From positions 62,001-126,000 of the forward strand of contig NZ_CANMRY010000010.1 in assembly GCF_947500405.1 (NCBI RefSeq): a stretch of DNA of 64,000 nt. Reading direction: 5' to 3'. The notes under the pieces were generated by a model that worked only from the letters and a program-made list of their open reading frames with translations, did no database searches and was not told the origin of the DNA. Of this stretch, positions 46,450 to 55,137 are shown one piece after another (position 1 is the first letter of the stretch; each line of letters begins with the position of its first letter). A program made the translations under genes and the position numbers. Source of the stretch: an uncultured Maribacter sp. (GTDB taxonomy: Bacteria; Bacteroidota; Bacteroidia; Flavobacteriales; Flavobacteriaceae).

Positions 46450-47640
46450 TTACTTTATTTTTATAAATGGTACTAACTCCCCTATTTTATAAACATTTTC
46501 TCTAGGGAGTAAACAAACAAAGCCATTAGCTCTAGGTAATGTTGTTAAATCTCCAGAACCGTTACCATTTATGAATTTTCCACAAAACATACCTTTCTCT
46601 AAAAAAGTAGTTACTTGAACAAATTTGGCTAATGGAGGTTTTGCTTCTATTTCTTCCTGCAGTTGCACTTGTAAATTATCTTGCGGTAATCCCAAACTCT
46701 TTTTTAGCCACGGTAAAAAATACACATGGTAATTAGCAAATGTGGAAACGGGATTTCCAGGAAAAGAAAATATAATCGTATTTGTTTCTTTATGAATACC
46801 AAACCAAAAAGGTTTTCCTGGTTTTTGCGCCACTCTATGAAAAACTTTTTCTACTCCAAGTTCTTCCATAACCTCAGGGATATAATCATATTTTCCTTTA
46901 GAAACGCCACCGCTTAACAACAGAGCATCATTATTCTTAAGCGCTATAGAAAGACTTTTTTTAATTTCTTCTTTTTTATCCACTAAATGCAACTGTTCTG
47001 GAGTAATATACTCTTTGTACAAAGCAGTAACTATAGAAAGAACATTAGATTTTCTAATTTGATGTGGCAATGGCTTTTCTTCTACTGGAACAAGCTCATT
47101 TCCTGTAGAAATAACACTTATTTTAGGAAGTTTTTTAACTTTCACTAAAGCTTTACCAACCGTAGCCAAAATACCAACCTCAGCAGCGTCTATTATTGTT
47201 CCAGGAAATAATAAAACAGCCCCTTTTTTTTCATCGGTTCCTTGTGCATGAATATTTATTCCTTGTTTTGGAATCTCATTAATTGTAACTACTCCATCAG
47301 TAATACTAACATGTTCATACATTACAATGGTATCTGCATTTTTAGGCAACACAGCTCCTGTCATAATCTCTAAACAGTTATAATCTTCTTTTAATTCTTG
47401 CTGCGGAATTCCTGCACTACAAATACCTTCTATTTTTAACTCCGTTTTTCCTTCTAAAATAGATTTATAATTAAGTGCAATACCATCTTTAGTAGAACGA
47501 TTAAAAGGCGGAAAATCACGATCTGCACAAATTGTTTCGGCTAATACTCTACCAACACTGTTTTTTAAAGTAATAGTCTCTTCTCCAAAATCTTTAGCAT
47601 ATTCTAAAACCTTACTAAGGGCTTCCTCAAAATTTATCAT
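46450..47640 (-). CDS. moeA: Molybdopterin molybdenumtransferase MoeA
   Basis: 396 residues from the ATG at 47640 (MINFEEALSKVLEYA); a TTG two codons upstream is less likely. DRDFPPFNRSTKDGIAL, TGAVLPKNADTIVMYE, ISVISTGNELV, LLSGGVSKGKYDY and FSFPGNPVSTFANY are the successive MoeA motifs. It inserts molybdate into adenylated molybdopterin. It is the last gene of the molybdenum operon, 14 bases after moeB. Confidence 0.95.
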   Translation of the reverse strand: MINFEEALSKVLEYAKDFGEETITLKNSVGRVLAETICADRDFPPFNRSTKDGIALNYKSILEGKTELKIEGICSAGIPQQELKEDYNCLEIMTGAVLPKNADTIVMYEHVSITDGVVTINEIPKQGINIHAQGTDEKKGAVLLFPGTIIDAAEVGILATVGKALVKVKKLPKISVISTGNELVPVEEKPLPHQIRKSNVLSIVTALYKEYITPEQLHLVDKKEEIKKSLSIALKNNDALLLSGGVSKGKYDYIPEVMEELGVEKVFHRVAQKPGKPFWFGIHKETNTIIFSFPGNPVSTFANYHVYFLPWLKKSLGLPQDNLQVQLQEEIEAKPPLAKFVQVTTFLEKGMFCGKFINGNGSGDLTTLPRANGFVCLLPRENVYKIGELVPFIKIK

Positions 47641-47654
47641 TAGCAATAGTATAA

Positions 47655-48728
47655 TTAGGCATAATTAGCAAAGGAATTTAAACTATTCATTCCTCCGTTT
47701 ACATTAACACAAATAGCTTCTGGAAACTCTTTTATTACTATCCGCAATGCTTTTTTACTACGTATACCAGATTGGCAAATAAAATAAATAGGGGAATTTG
47801 TATCTAGTTCTTCCAATCGGTCATCTATTTCATCTAACGGAATGTTTATAGCCCCAATAAGATGCTCATCTTCATATTCATTCTCAGTCCTAACATCAAT
47901 AAGTTGTATATTTTTATCCGCTAACAAATCTTGTAAACCAATAGCTTCAATAGACTCTAGCATTGTTTCACAACTAAAGTCATAGTTAGTTTGCAATTCT
48001 TTAATTAATAAGTTTTCTTCTACAACAGGAAATTTTATTTTTTGACTTCTTTGCGCTAAAGCATCAAAAATTAATAAAGTACCGGATAATAAATCTCCAA
48101 TACCAGTAATTAACTTAACCGTTTCTAAAGCTTGTAAGTTACCAATTATTCCTGGTAGTATTCCTAAAACGCCATTCTCATTACAATTTGGAATAGCATC
48201 TTCTTTTGGCATGGTTGGGAATAAACACCTATACGTTGGACCTCCATTTGCATTAAAAACACTTACTTGCCCCTCAAAATCATGTAAGGCACCATAAACA
48301 AAAGGTTTATTTAGAATAACACAAGCATCGTTTACAAGATATCTTGTTGGGAAATTGTCTGAAGCATCTACAACGCAGTCGTAATTTTTAATAATTTCTA
48401 GAGCATTTTCAACATTAAGAAAAGTCGCAAAAGTTTTAATTCGTGTATTGGAATTCTGAGCTTTTAATTTCCTAGCTGCAACGGTTACTTTTAGTTTATC
48501 TACATCATCCTCGTCAAATAACACTTGTCTATGTAAATTGGTGATAGAAACCGTATCATTATCTACAATTCCAATTTCACCAACTCCCATGGCATTTAAA
48601 TACGTTAAAACAGGTACACCCAAACCACCAGCGCCAATTACCAAAACTTTAGCATTTGCTAATTTGTTTTGCGCTAACTTTCCAAAACTTTTTAATTGAA
48701 TTTGCCTACTATACCTATTCTGGCTCAT
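47655..48728 (-). CDS. moeB: MoeB/ThiF-type E1 adenylyltransferase with C-terminal rhodanese domain
   Basis: 357 residues. RYSRQIQL, VIGAGGLGVPVL (ATP loop), DNDTVSITNLHRQVLF and NCNENGVLGILPGIIG identify the E1-like domain (1-250). A rhodanese domain (about 262-357) has IDVRTENEYEDEHLIGA and the persulfide Cys in FICQSGIRSKKA. It adenylates the C-terminal Gly of MoaD and may also deliver sulfur. The CxxC zinc ligands normally near YRCLFP are reduced here (TYRCLFP, no second pair). It overlaps mobA by 4 bases. Confidence 0.9.
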   Translation of the reverse strand: MSQNRYSRQIQLKSFGKLAQNKLANAKVLVIGAGGLGVPVLTYLNAMGVGEIGIVDNDTVSITNLHRQVLFDEDDVDKLKVTVAARKLKAQNSNTRIKTFATFLNVENALEIIKNYDCVVDASDNFPTRYLVNDACVILNKPFVYGALHDFEGQVSVFNANGGPTYRCLFPTMPKEDAIPNCNENGVLGILPGIIGNLQALETVKLITGIGDLLSGTLLIFDALAQRSQKIKFPVVEENLLIKELQTNYDFSCETMLESIEAIGLQDLLADKNIQLIDVRTENEYEDEHLIGAINIPLDEIDDRLEELDTNSPIYFICQSGIRSKKALRIVIKEFPEAICVNVNGGMNSLNSFANYA

Positions 48729-49327
48729 GAGACAGCAATTTTCTCTAATGCTTCTTTATAATCTTCTACAGAATTTGCATTAAGCAACACATGTTCATTA
48801 GAAGGAAAAACTAACTCCACTTCACTATTAATTAAATATTTACGTGGACAACTACCATTCCCAGCTTCTAAGTAAGTAACCGATTCCTTTAGTGCTTCTG
48901 GTTCCCAAATAGCACATAATGGTTCTGGTAACGGACTTTCTTTTAAAGCAAAAGCTGTAGACAAAGGGTTCTTATTTAAATTTCTAGACGCAATTAATTC
49001 TTTTAAAGAAGTAACATCCATTAAAGGTAAATCACAAGCTAAAACCAACCAAGCAACATCTGGATACGTTTTATAGGCAGACAAAAGCCCATTATAAGGT
49101 CCTTTATATTCGTCTTTATCAATAATAACATTAAATTCTTCATTAATTTCTGAAGCTTGTTCGTTACGAATACTCATAAAAGTCTTATCGCAAACAGAAC
49201 TTAACATTTCATATAAATGTTTTCTTTGTGGCTTCCCATGATAAGACAACAATCCTTTATCTTGTCCCATTCGGGTACTTTTACCTCCAGATAGAACTAA
49301 ACCATATATTTTACCTTTCAAAATCAT
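48725..49327 (-). CDS. mobA: Molybdenum cofactor nucleotidyltransferase, MobA/MocA-like
   Basis: 200 residues. Nucleotidyltransferase loop GLVLSGGKSTRMGQDKG, then DEYKGPYNGLLSAY and VLACDLPLMD. MobA adds GMP to the cofactor; enzymes of the xanthine-oxidase family as encoded here usually use the CMP form, made by the homologous MocA. The sequence does not let me decide between GTP and CTP. It overlaps moaC by 17 bases. Confidence 0.85.
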   Translation of the reverse strand: MILKGKIYGLVLSGGKSTRMGQDKGLLSYHGKPQRKHLYEMLSSVCDKTFMSIRNEQASEINEEFNVIIDKDEYKGPYNGLLSAYKTYPDVAWLVLACDLPLMDVTSLKELIASRNLNKNPLSTAFALKESPLPEPLCAIWEPEALKESVTYLEAGNGSCPRKYLINSEVELVFPSNEHVLLNANSVEDYKEALEKIAVS

Positions 49328-49784
49328 TTTTCCCTCCTGTTTTTTTCTCTAATTTAATTTCAGAAATAATTATATCTTGAGACAATGCTTTACACATATC
49401 ATAAATAGTTAATGCTGCCACAGAAACACCTGTTAAAGCTTCCATTTCTACTCCTGTTTTCTCTGTACATTTTACGGTACAACTAACCAGCAACTCATTA
49501 ACTCCTAGCTCTATGTCAATATGAACTTTTGTTAGGTTTATTTGATGGCAAAGCGGAATTAACTCAGATGTTTTTTTTACTGCCTGTATTCCTGCTATGA
49601 TTGCAGTTTGTAAAATGCTTCCTTTTTTGCCAGAAAATTGATTTTCTGATAAAGTTTTAAAAACTATTTCTGGAAAAATCACTTTTCCTGATGCAATAGC
49701 TAAACGTGGCGATTCTGCTTTATTAGAAACATCTACCATTACCGCATTACCTGCCTCATCTATATGTGTAAGTTTAGTACTCAT
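49311..49784 (-). CDS. moaC: Cyclic pyranopterin monophosphate synthase MoaC
   Basis: 157 residues. THIDEAGNAVMVDVSNK at the start, LIPLCHQINLT and TGVEMEALTGVSVAALTIYDMCKA (split across about 113-136) are MoaC signatures. It converts the MoaA product to cyclic pyranopterin. It overlaps moaA by one base (TAATG). Confidence 0.96.
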   Translation of the reverse strand: MSTKLTHIDEAGNAVMVDVSNKAESPRLAIASGKVIFPEIVFKTLSENQFSGKKGSILQTAIIAGIQAVKKTSELIPLCHQINLTKVHIDIELGVNELLVSCTVKCTEKTGVEMEALTGVSVAALTIYDMCKALSQDIIISEIKLEKKTGGKNDFER

Positions 49785-50767
49785 TACCCTCCTATTGATG
49801 TCATTGAATTAGAAAAAACATTTTTGTATTTTTCTTGTGCTTCAAAACCTGTTTTAGCTCTGCTCCCAACAGCTTTTAGAATTTCGGTTTTAATTCCATT
49901 TTCAGAGTTCTCGCCTCTCATAATATCTCTTAAATTAGCACTAGCTTTTGCATACAAACAAGTAATTACATCTCCTGTAGCAGAAATTCGTAATCTATTA
50001 CAACTACCACAAAAAGTTCTACTAAAAGACGGTATAATACCAAAAGAACCCTTGTAGCCAGGTATTTTATAATTAATAGAAGTCGATGTTTTCTCGGATT
50101 CTAATTTAAAATAATCAGGAAAACCTTCTTTAATATGTTCTAAGATGTGCTTATAATCCCATTTTAATTTAGAGAATGATTTTGTACCGCCATTAAATGG
50201 CATCTCTTCTAAAAAACGCACACAAACATTAAAATCCTTAGTTAACTCTAAAATTGGAAGTATATCTTGCGTATTTTGACCTTCTAGTGCTATAAAATTT
50301 ATACGCACATTAAAACCTTCTGTAATTAACTTAAGAATATTAGCGTGTACTGTTTCGTATTCTTTTCTTCTTGTAATGCGTTCAAATGTATCTCTATTAA
50401 TAGCATCTAAGCTTACATTAATATTTTTAATTCCTAATTCTTTAAGTTCATTTATGTATGGTCCAATTACAGTTGCATTAGTGGTTATAGATATATCTTT
50501 TAAACCCTTTAAATTAGATAAGTGGCGTAATAAAACCATTACATCCTTACGTACAAATGGTTCTCCTCCTGTAATTCTAATTTTATCTATACCTTGACTT
50601 ACTAGAATAGAACTTAACTTAGACAATTCTTCTATTGTAAATAAGGCATTGTTTGGCGCAAAATTTATACCTTCCGAAGGCATACAATAATTGCATCTTA
50701 AATTACAACGGTCTGTTACCGCTAAACGCAAGTAATTAATTGTTCTATTATGATTATCTACTAACAT
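49784..50767 (-). CDS. moaA: GTP 3',8-cyclase MoaA (radical SAM)
   Basis: 327 residues. The SAM cluster motif CNLRCNYC uses Cys21, Cys25 and Cys28; RITGGEPFVRKDV follows. The second cluster lies in RTFCGSCNRLRISATGDVITC, split over about 258-278. The protein ends with the Gly-Gly tail that MoaA needs for catalysis. First step of molybdopterin synthesis. 3 bases after moaE. Confidence 0.97.
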   Translation of the reverse strand: MLVDNHNRTINYLRLAVTDRCNLRCNYCMPSEGINFAPNNALFTIEELSKLSSILVSQGIDKIRITGGEPFVRKDVMVLLRHLSNLKGLKDISITTNATVIGPYINELKELGIKNINVSLDAINRDTFERITRRKEYETVHANILKLITEGFNVRINFIALEGQNTQDILPILELTKDFNVCVRFLEEMPFNGGTKSFSKLKWDYKHILEHIKEGFPDYFKLESEKTSTSINYKIPGYKGSFGIIPSFSRTFCGSCNRLRISATGDVITCLYAKASANLRDIMRGENSENGIKTEILKAVGSRAKTGFEAQEKYKNVFSNSMTSIGG

Positions 50768-50770
50768 AAA

Positions 50771-51190
50771 CTATGGATGGGCAGATACCCAGACTTCTTT
50801 ATTTTTAAACATTTCTTTTTTCCAGATAGGAACTTGTTCCTTTAAAGTATCAATTAAATAACGGCAAGCTTCAAAACATTCTGGTCTATGGGCAGAAGAG
50901 GCCCCAACAATAACTACTGGTTCTTCTACTTTTTTTGCACCAACAGCATGCGTAATAACCACACTATTTAGGCTCCATTTTTTTACAGCCTCATCTGCAA
51001 TTTTTTGCATTTCTTTTAAAGCCATTGTTTTATAAGTTTCAAACTCTAAGGCTATAACTTCTTCGTTGGCTGTAAATTCCCTAACCGTACCTATAAAAAC
51101 ACAAATACCTCCACTATGTGCATGCGATAACTGAGCATATATATTGGAAGTATCTATAGTATTTACTATTTCTATTTTTATTTTCTTCAT
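50771..51190 (-). CDS. moaE: Molybdopterin synthase catalytic subunit MoaE
   Basis: 139 residues. HAHSGGICVFIGTVREFT, LEFETYKTMALKEM, HAVGAKKVEEPVVIVG, SSAHRPECFEACRYLID and VPIWKKEMF, with the catalytic Lys, match MoaE. Pairs with MoaD, whose stop overlaps its start by one base. Confidence 0.95.
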   Translation of the reverse strand: MKKIKIEIVNTIDTSNIYAQLSHAHSGGICVFIGTVREFTANEEVIALEFETYKTMALKEMQKIADEAVKKWSLNSVVITHAVGAKKVEEPVVIVGASSAHRPECFEACRYLIDTLKEQVPIWKKEMFKNKEVWVSAHP

Positions 51191-51429
51191 TAGCCTCCGC
51201 TTACTGGTGGTATAATAGCAATTTCATCATTCTGATCTAAAGGTACATTATCTTTAGCATATTCATTATTAACTGCTACTGCAAAGGATGTTAATTTAGA
51301 AAATTCGGAATATCTAGCCATTAAATATTCTTTTAAATCATTTACCGTAGGTTTATTTACTAAATCCGAAATTAACAATTCGGAAGTACCCACAATATCT
51401 CTAGCTATTCCAAAAAACAAAACATTCAT
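51190..51429 (-). CDS. moaD: Molybdopterin synthase sulfur carrier MoaD
   Basis: 79 residues, ubiquitin-like, ending in PPVSGG: the Gly-Gly end is activated by MoeB and carries thiocarboxylate sulfur to MoaE. The start MNVLFFGIARDIVG is typical. Small but secure because of the tail and the position before moaE. Confidence 0.93.
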   Translation of the reverse strand: MNVLFFGIARDIVGTSELLISDLVNKPTVNDLKEYLMARYSEFSKLTSFAVAVNNEYAKDNVPLDQNDEIAIIPPVSGG

Positions 51430-51444
51430 TTTAACATCTCTTAA

Positions 51445-53661
51445 TTAACCAATTATTTCTTTTGCAACCATATTTTTAGTAAATGGTTGCTTATATATTC
51501 TTTTCCCAGTTGCTTTAGTAATTGCTATTGAAACAGCAGCACCTGCAGGAGGTAAAGTTGGCTCTCCTAAACCAGTAGGTGCTAAGTTATTTTCTACAAA
51601 GTACGTTGCTACTTTTGGCGCTTCACTATTACGAATAAGACGATAAGCACCAAAATTACTACTACCTGGCATACCATCTTTAAATTTAAAATCGCCATAC
51701 ATAGCATGTCCAACACCATCTACTACGCCACCTTCTATTTGATTAATTGCTCCAAGCGGATTAACCACTATACCACAATCTACAGCTACGGTAACATTTT
51801 TTACTACAGGCTTATTATTTTCCATCACCACATCGGCAACCTCAGCTACATGTGTATTATGACAATAGTAAGCGCAAAAACCTTGATAAACACCTTCTTT
51901 TGGAGTTCTATAACCAGATTTTTCCACTACTAAATTTATCACACCTTCTAAACGTTCTGGTGAATATTGAATTTTACTATCTTTAGTACCTTTTACTTTT
52001 TGTAATAAATCTAATCGCATTTGAACAGGGTCTTTCTCTGTTATTTCTGCCAATTCATCAAAAAAGCTTTGTTCCGCATAAGATAAAAAATTAGTATATG
52101 GAGCTCGCCATGCACCAGTAGTTATATTACTTTTTATGCTTGCTACATCTATCTGATAATTTTCAATAGCACCTGCTGGAAAAAAATTAGGTATTAAACC
52201 ATACATATTCCCATTAACGGCTGCCTCTTTTAGCTGGTATCCTGTTATTTCTCCATTTTTTACACTAGCCTTAATTCTATATTTTATTGCAGGTCTATAT
52301 ACTCCTGTTGTCATGTCATCTTCTCTAGAAGAAACCATTTTAACAGGCTTACGAATTACATCTGCTATCTCTGCAACTTCCATAGCAAAATCTCCATATA
52401 GTCTTCTTCCAAAACCACCCCCCATACGCGTCATTTCTACACTAACCTCTTCCAAGTTTCTATCTAACATAGTAGAAACTGCTGTTGCTAAATCTTCTGG
52501 TGTTTGTATTGGCCCTACTAATCTTATTTTAGCGTCATCTACACTAGCAAAGAAATTCATAGGTTCCATACAGTTATGTGGCAAAAATGGAGATTCGTAT
52601 GTTCTTTCTAAAACTTTATCTGCTTGCGCAAAAGCTTTTTTCACATCTCCATCAGAACGCATAGTTCTAAACTTTTTACCATCTAGCAACTTTACCAATT
52701 CTGTATCATGAGCATCTGTACTTTCTAATGGCGTAACTTTTTTCCAGGCTGCTTTTATTGCTTTTTTTCCTTTCATAGCAGCCCAAGTAGATGTGGCAAT
52801 CACAACAATTTTATCACTACTACTAAGTTTAACAGACCATCCTGGTTTTTTGCTATTTAAAAGATTTCTTGCTTTTTCTCCAATAGTAATAACATCTAAT
52901 ACACCATTAATACTTTTTGCAGCAGTAGCATCAAAGGATTCTAATTCTTGCCCAAAAGCTGGAGGTCTTAAAACAGATGCATATACCATTCCCTCTTCTT
53001 TATAATCCATCCCAAAAAGAGGTTTTCCACTAACAATTTTATCTATATCAACGTTTATAGCTTTAGTACCAATTATGGTATAATCTTTTGGCTCTTTAAG
53101 CGCTACATTCTCTGGAATTTCTAATAAAGCTGCCTCTTTTACAACATCTCCATACCCAAGAGTTTCTCCCGTTGCATTTGTAATTACCCCTTCCTTTGTA
53201 GAACATTCTGAAGCACTAACTCCCCATTTTTCCGCAGCAGCATTAACTAGCATTTGCCTTGCTGTAGCTCCTGTTTGGCGTAAAGCATCCCAACCAAAAC
53301 GAATAGATTGACTACCACCAGCAACTTGTCTTGTATAATTTTCTGTATCTAAAATACCTTGCTCTACAACTACATCTTTCCATGCTACATTTAATTCTTC
53401 TGCAATAATCATAGGCATAGATGTTTTTACGCCTTGCCCAATTTCAGGATTAGGAGAAAAAATAGTTACCATACCATTTTCCGCAATCTTAATAAATGCA
53501 TTAAAATCTGTAAAGCTTAATTTTGTTATATCTATTGGCAGCTCTGCTTTTTGTTTACATGCAGTAAAAAGGTTAAAACCAATTAATAATCCGCCACTTG
53601 CTAAAGAGGAAGCCTTTAAAAAACCCCTTCTACTAAAATTAGACTTATTTTCTATTACCAT
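51445..53661 (-). CDS. Molybdopterin-binding subunit of a xanthine dehydrogenase-family hydroxylase (IorB-like), Tat-exported
   Basis: 738 residues. A twin-arginine signal (SRRGFLKASSLASGG) is followed by FTAC, a possible lipidation site. SPNPEIGQGVKTSMPMIIAEEL, RMGGGFGRRLYGDF, TGAWRAPYTNFLSYAEQSF and the late GLGEPTLPPAGAAVSIA (active-site Glu) mark the two molybdenum-binding domains. It pairs with the 2Fe-2S subunit 16 bases upstream. With no FAD subunit, it resembles isoquinoline 1-oxidoreductase-type enzymes that pass electrons to cytochromes. Substrate unknown; aldehydes or N-heterocycles are typical. Confidence 0.9.
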   Translation of the reverse strand: MVIENKSNFSRRGFLKASSLASGGLLIGFNLFTACKQKAELPIDITKLSFTDFNAFIKIAENGMVTIFSPNPEIGQGVKTSMPMIIAEELNVAWKDVVVEQGILDTENYTRQVAGGSQSIRFGWDALRQTGATARQMLVNAAAEKWGVSASECSTKEGVITNATGETLGYGDVVKEAALLEIPENVALKEPKDYTIIGTKAINVDIDKIVSGKPLFGMDYKEEGMVYASVLRPPAFGQELESFDATAAKSINGVLDVITIGEKARNLLNSKKPGWSVKLSSSDKIVVIATSTWAAMKGKKAIKAAWKKVTPLESTDAHDTELVKLLDGKKFRTMRSDGDVKKAFAQADKVLERTYESPFLPHNCMEPMNFFASVDDAKIRLVGPIQTPEDLATAVSTMLDRNLEEVSVEMTRMGGGFGRRLYGDFAMEVAEIADVIRKPVKMVSSREDDMTTGVYRPAIKYRIKASVKNGEITGYQLKEAAVNGNMYGLIPNFFPAGAIENYQIDVASIKSNITTGAWRAPYTNFLSYAEQSFFDELAEITEKDPVQMRLDLLQKVKGTKDSKIQYSPERLEGVINLVVEKSGYRTPKEGVYQGFCAYYCHNTHVAEVADVVMENNKPVVKNVTVAVDCGIVVNPLGAINQIEGGVVDGVGHAMYGDFKFKDGMPGSSNFGAYRLIRNSEAPKVATYFVENNLAPTGLGEPTLPPAGAAVSIAITKATGKRIYKQPFTKNMVAKEIIG

Positions 53662-53677
53662 TTTTTAGCTATTAAGG

Positions 53678-54139
53678 TTACCCCATTTTTTCTGAAGCAA
53701 TTACTACTGCTTTTTGTATACGATTATAAGCAGAACAACGGCATATATTACCATTCATTGCTACTTTAATTTCTTCCTCTGTAGGTTTAGAATTAGTTTC
53801 TAAAAAAGCCGAAGCAGTCATAATTTGACCTGCTTGGCAATAGCCACATTGAGGCACATCTACTTCTTTCCAAGCTTGTTGCACTGGATGCGAACCGTTT
53901 TCTGAAAGCCCTTCTATTGTTGTTATTTCTTTATCTTTTAAAGCAGAAATGGGCATTAAACAACTCCTTGTTGCCACACCATCTACATGTACGGTACAAG
54001 CGCCACACTGCCCTATTCCACAACCAAATTTAGTCCCTACTAAATCTAAATGGTCTCTAAGCGCCCATAATAAAGGGGTATCAAATTCCGCATCTACCAA
54101 TTGTTTTTTTTTGTTAACTTTTAAATTGTATGTTGGCAT
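53678..54139 (-). CDS. 2Fe-2S subunit of the molybdenum hydroxylase (IorA-like)
   Basis: 153 residues from the ATG at 54139 (MPTYNLKVNKKKQLV); 30 extra upstream residues in the same frame are not family-like. The first cluster is in GCGIGQCGACTVHVDG plus SCLMP; the second in CGYCQAGQ and NICRCSAY. It delivers electrons from the Mo subunit. No signal peptide, consistent with co-export by the Tat signal of its partner. Confidence 0.93.
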   Translation of the reverse strand: MPTYNLKVNKKKQLVDAEFDTPLLWALRDHLDLVGTKFGCGIGQCGACTVHVDGVATRSCLMPISALKDKEITTIEGLSENGSHPVQQAWKEVDVPQCGYCQAGQIMTASAFLETNSKPTEEEIKVAMNGNICRCSAYNRIQKAVVIASEKMG

Positions 54140-54168
54140 AATTAGTAAAGATTGAATTATAAAAAATA

Positions 54169-54182
54169 ACCTTATATAAGGT
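54169..54182. promoter_or_regulatory. 14-base perfect palindrome upstream of the molybdenum operon
   Basis: ACCTTATATAAGGT, a perfect palindrome 29 bases before the ATG at 54139. Its place and symmetry suit a dimeric repressor or activator site for the nine-gene operon. No regulator gene is adjacent. Confidence 0.38.
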
Positions 54183-54260
54183 ACTCTAAAATTATTATAA
54201 AAAATAATACTTAAATAGTATAAATTCACTTTTAACTTTTAATTATACTAACACATAGTC

Positions 54261-55067
54261 TTATTTTGCATTTATAAGCTTAGCATTGTTTGGCATCTTA
54301 AAATAACCTTCTTTTATTGAATTTGAATTTAGTGCTGCATTTTTAAATTCTAAAACATGATCCGGTTCTATTAAATTTCTACCTTCATATGTATACCATG
54401 AAATAGATTTTGGAAGCACTACATTATTAATAGTTTGCCAGTTGTTATAATGAATCCACTTTACGTTTTCAGAAACCTCACCACTTCTATACGTTACCGT
54501 ATAGCCTAACCACTCCATTTTATACGTTTCTGGATTATAATGTATATAGTAATTGTCTTTAGAAGAGGTTCCTACACCTGAATTAAAGTTTATTTTTATC
54601 CCAGGATAAGATACTCCCTTGAATTCTAAATCTTGTGTCTCACTATATACAATTCCATTATCCGCCAAAACAAATGGCATTGCATAAAAATAAAAGTACA
54701 AATTATGAAAAAAGACAGGGTCTCCTTTAAAAAGGTGCTTCTCATTTAACATCCATATATTTTTTCCACCAAAACCAATAGAATACTCAGGCGCATCTAC
54801 CCGATCTTTCCTAGATTTTAAATCAATAGAATGTTTTTCCGTATATCCTTCTTTAGCAATTTCAAAAGTGAGCAAACTATATTCTTTCCAAGCATTTAAT
54901 CCCCCATGAGCATTAAGAACTTTCTTAAAAACATCTGGATAATCATTTGGATTAGAAGTTTCTATTGTTTCTTTCTCTGGTTTTACTGTTTCTTCTTTTT
55001 TAGTATTCTCTTTACATGAAAAAAGCAAAACAGATAAACATATTCCTATAATTGATTTTTTAATCAT
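54261..55067 (-). CDS. Lipoprotein of unknown function
   Basis: 268 residues. Lipobox LFSC near residue 18, then a charged linker to about residue 42. The rest is beta-rich with KVLNAHGGLNAWKEYSLLTFEI, FGGKNIWMLNEKHLF and YYIHYNPETYKMEWLGY, resembling LolA/LolB-like or DUF6503-type lipid-binding outer-membrane lipoproteins. I cannot assign a function. It precedes the molybdenum operon on the same strand but is 121 bases away. Confidence 0.68.
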   Translation of the reverse strand: MIKKSIIGICLSVLLFSCKENTKKEETVKPEKETIETSNPNDYPDVFKKVLNAHGGLNAWKEYSLLTFEIAKEGYTEKHSIDLKSRKDRVDAPEYSIGFGGKNIWMLNEKHLFKGDPVFFHNLYFYFYAMPFVLADNGIVYSETQDLEFKGVSYPGIKINFNSGVGTSSKDNYYIHYNPETYKMEWLGYTVTYRSGEVSENVKWIHYNNWQTINNVVLPKSISWYTYEGRNLIEPDHVLEFKNAALNSNSIKEGYFKMPNNAKLINAK

Positions 55068-55124
55068 ATTTTCTATAATTTTTTGATTTTTAGCATTGTC
55101 ACTATATTAAAGTTTGAATTACAC

Positions 55125-55132
55125 TATTTTTG
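55125..55132 (+). promoter_or_regulatory. -7 element of the SpoU methyltransferase gene
   Basis: TATTTTTG, a perfect box ending 5 bases before the ATG at 55138. An earlier TTG start at 55114 would include the box in the coding region. A TTG at 55096-55098 is 26 bases away, rather far for a -33 element. Confidence 0.36.
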
Positions 55133-55137
55133 TAATA

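Noticed and set aside
54140..54229. N-terminal extension of the 2Fe-2S subunit
   Set aside because: The 30 residues are hydrophobic and not typical of the family; the ATG at 54139 gives the standard N-terminus and leaves the palindrome non-coding.
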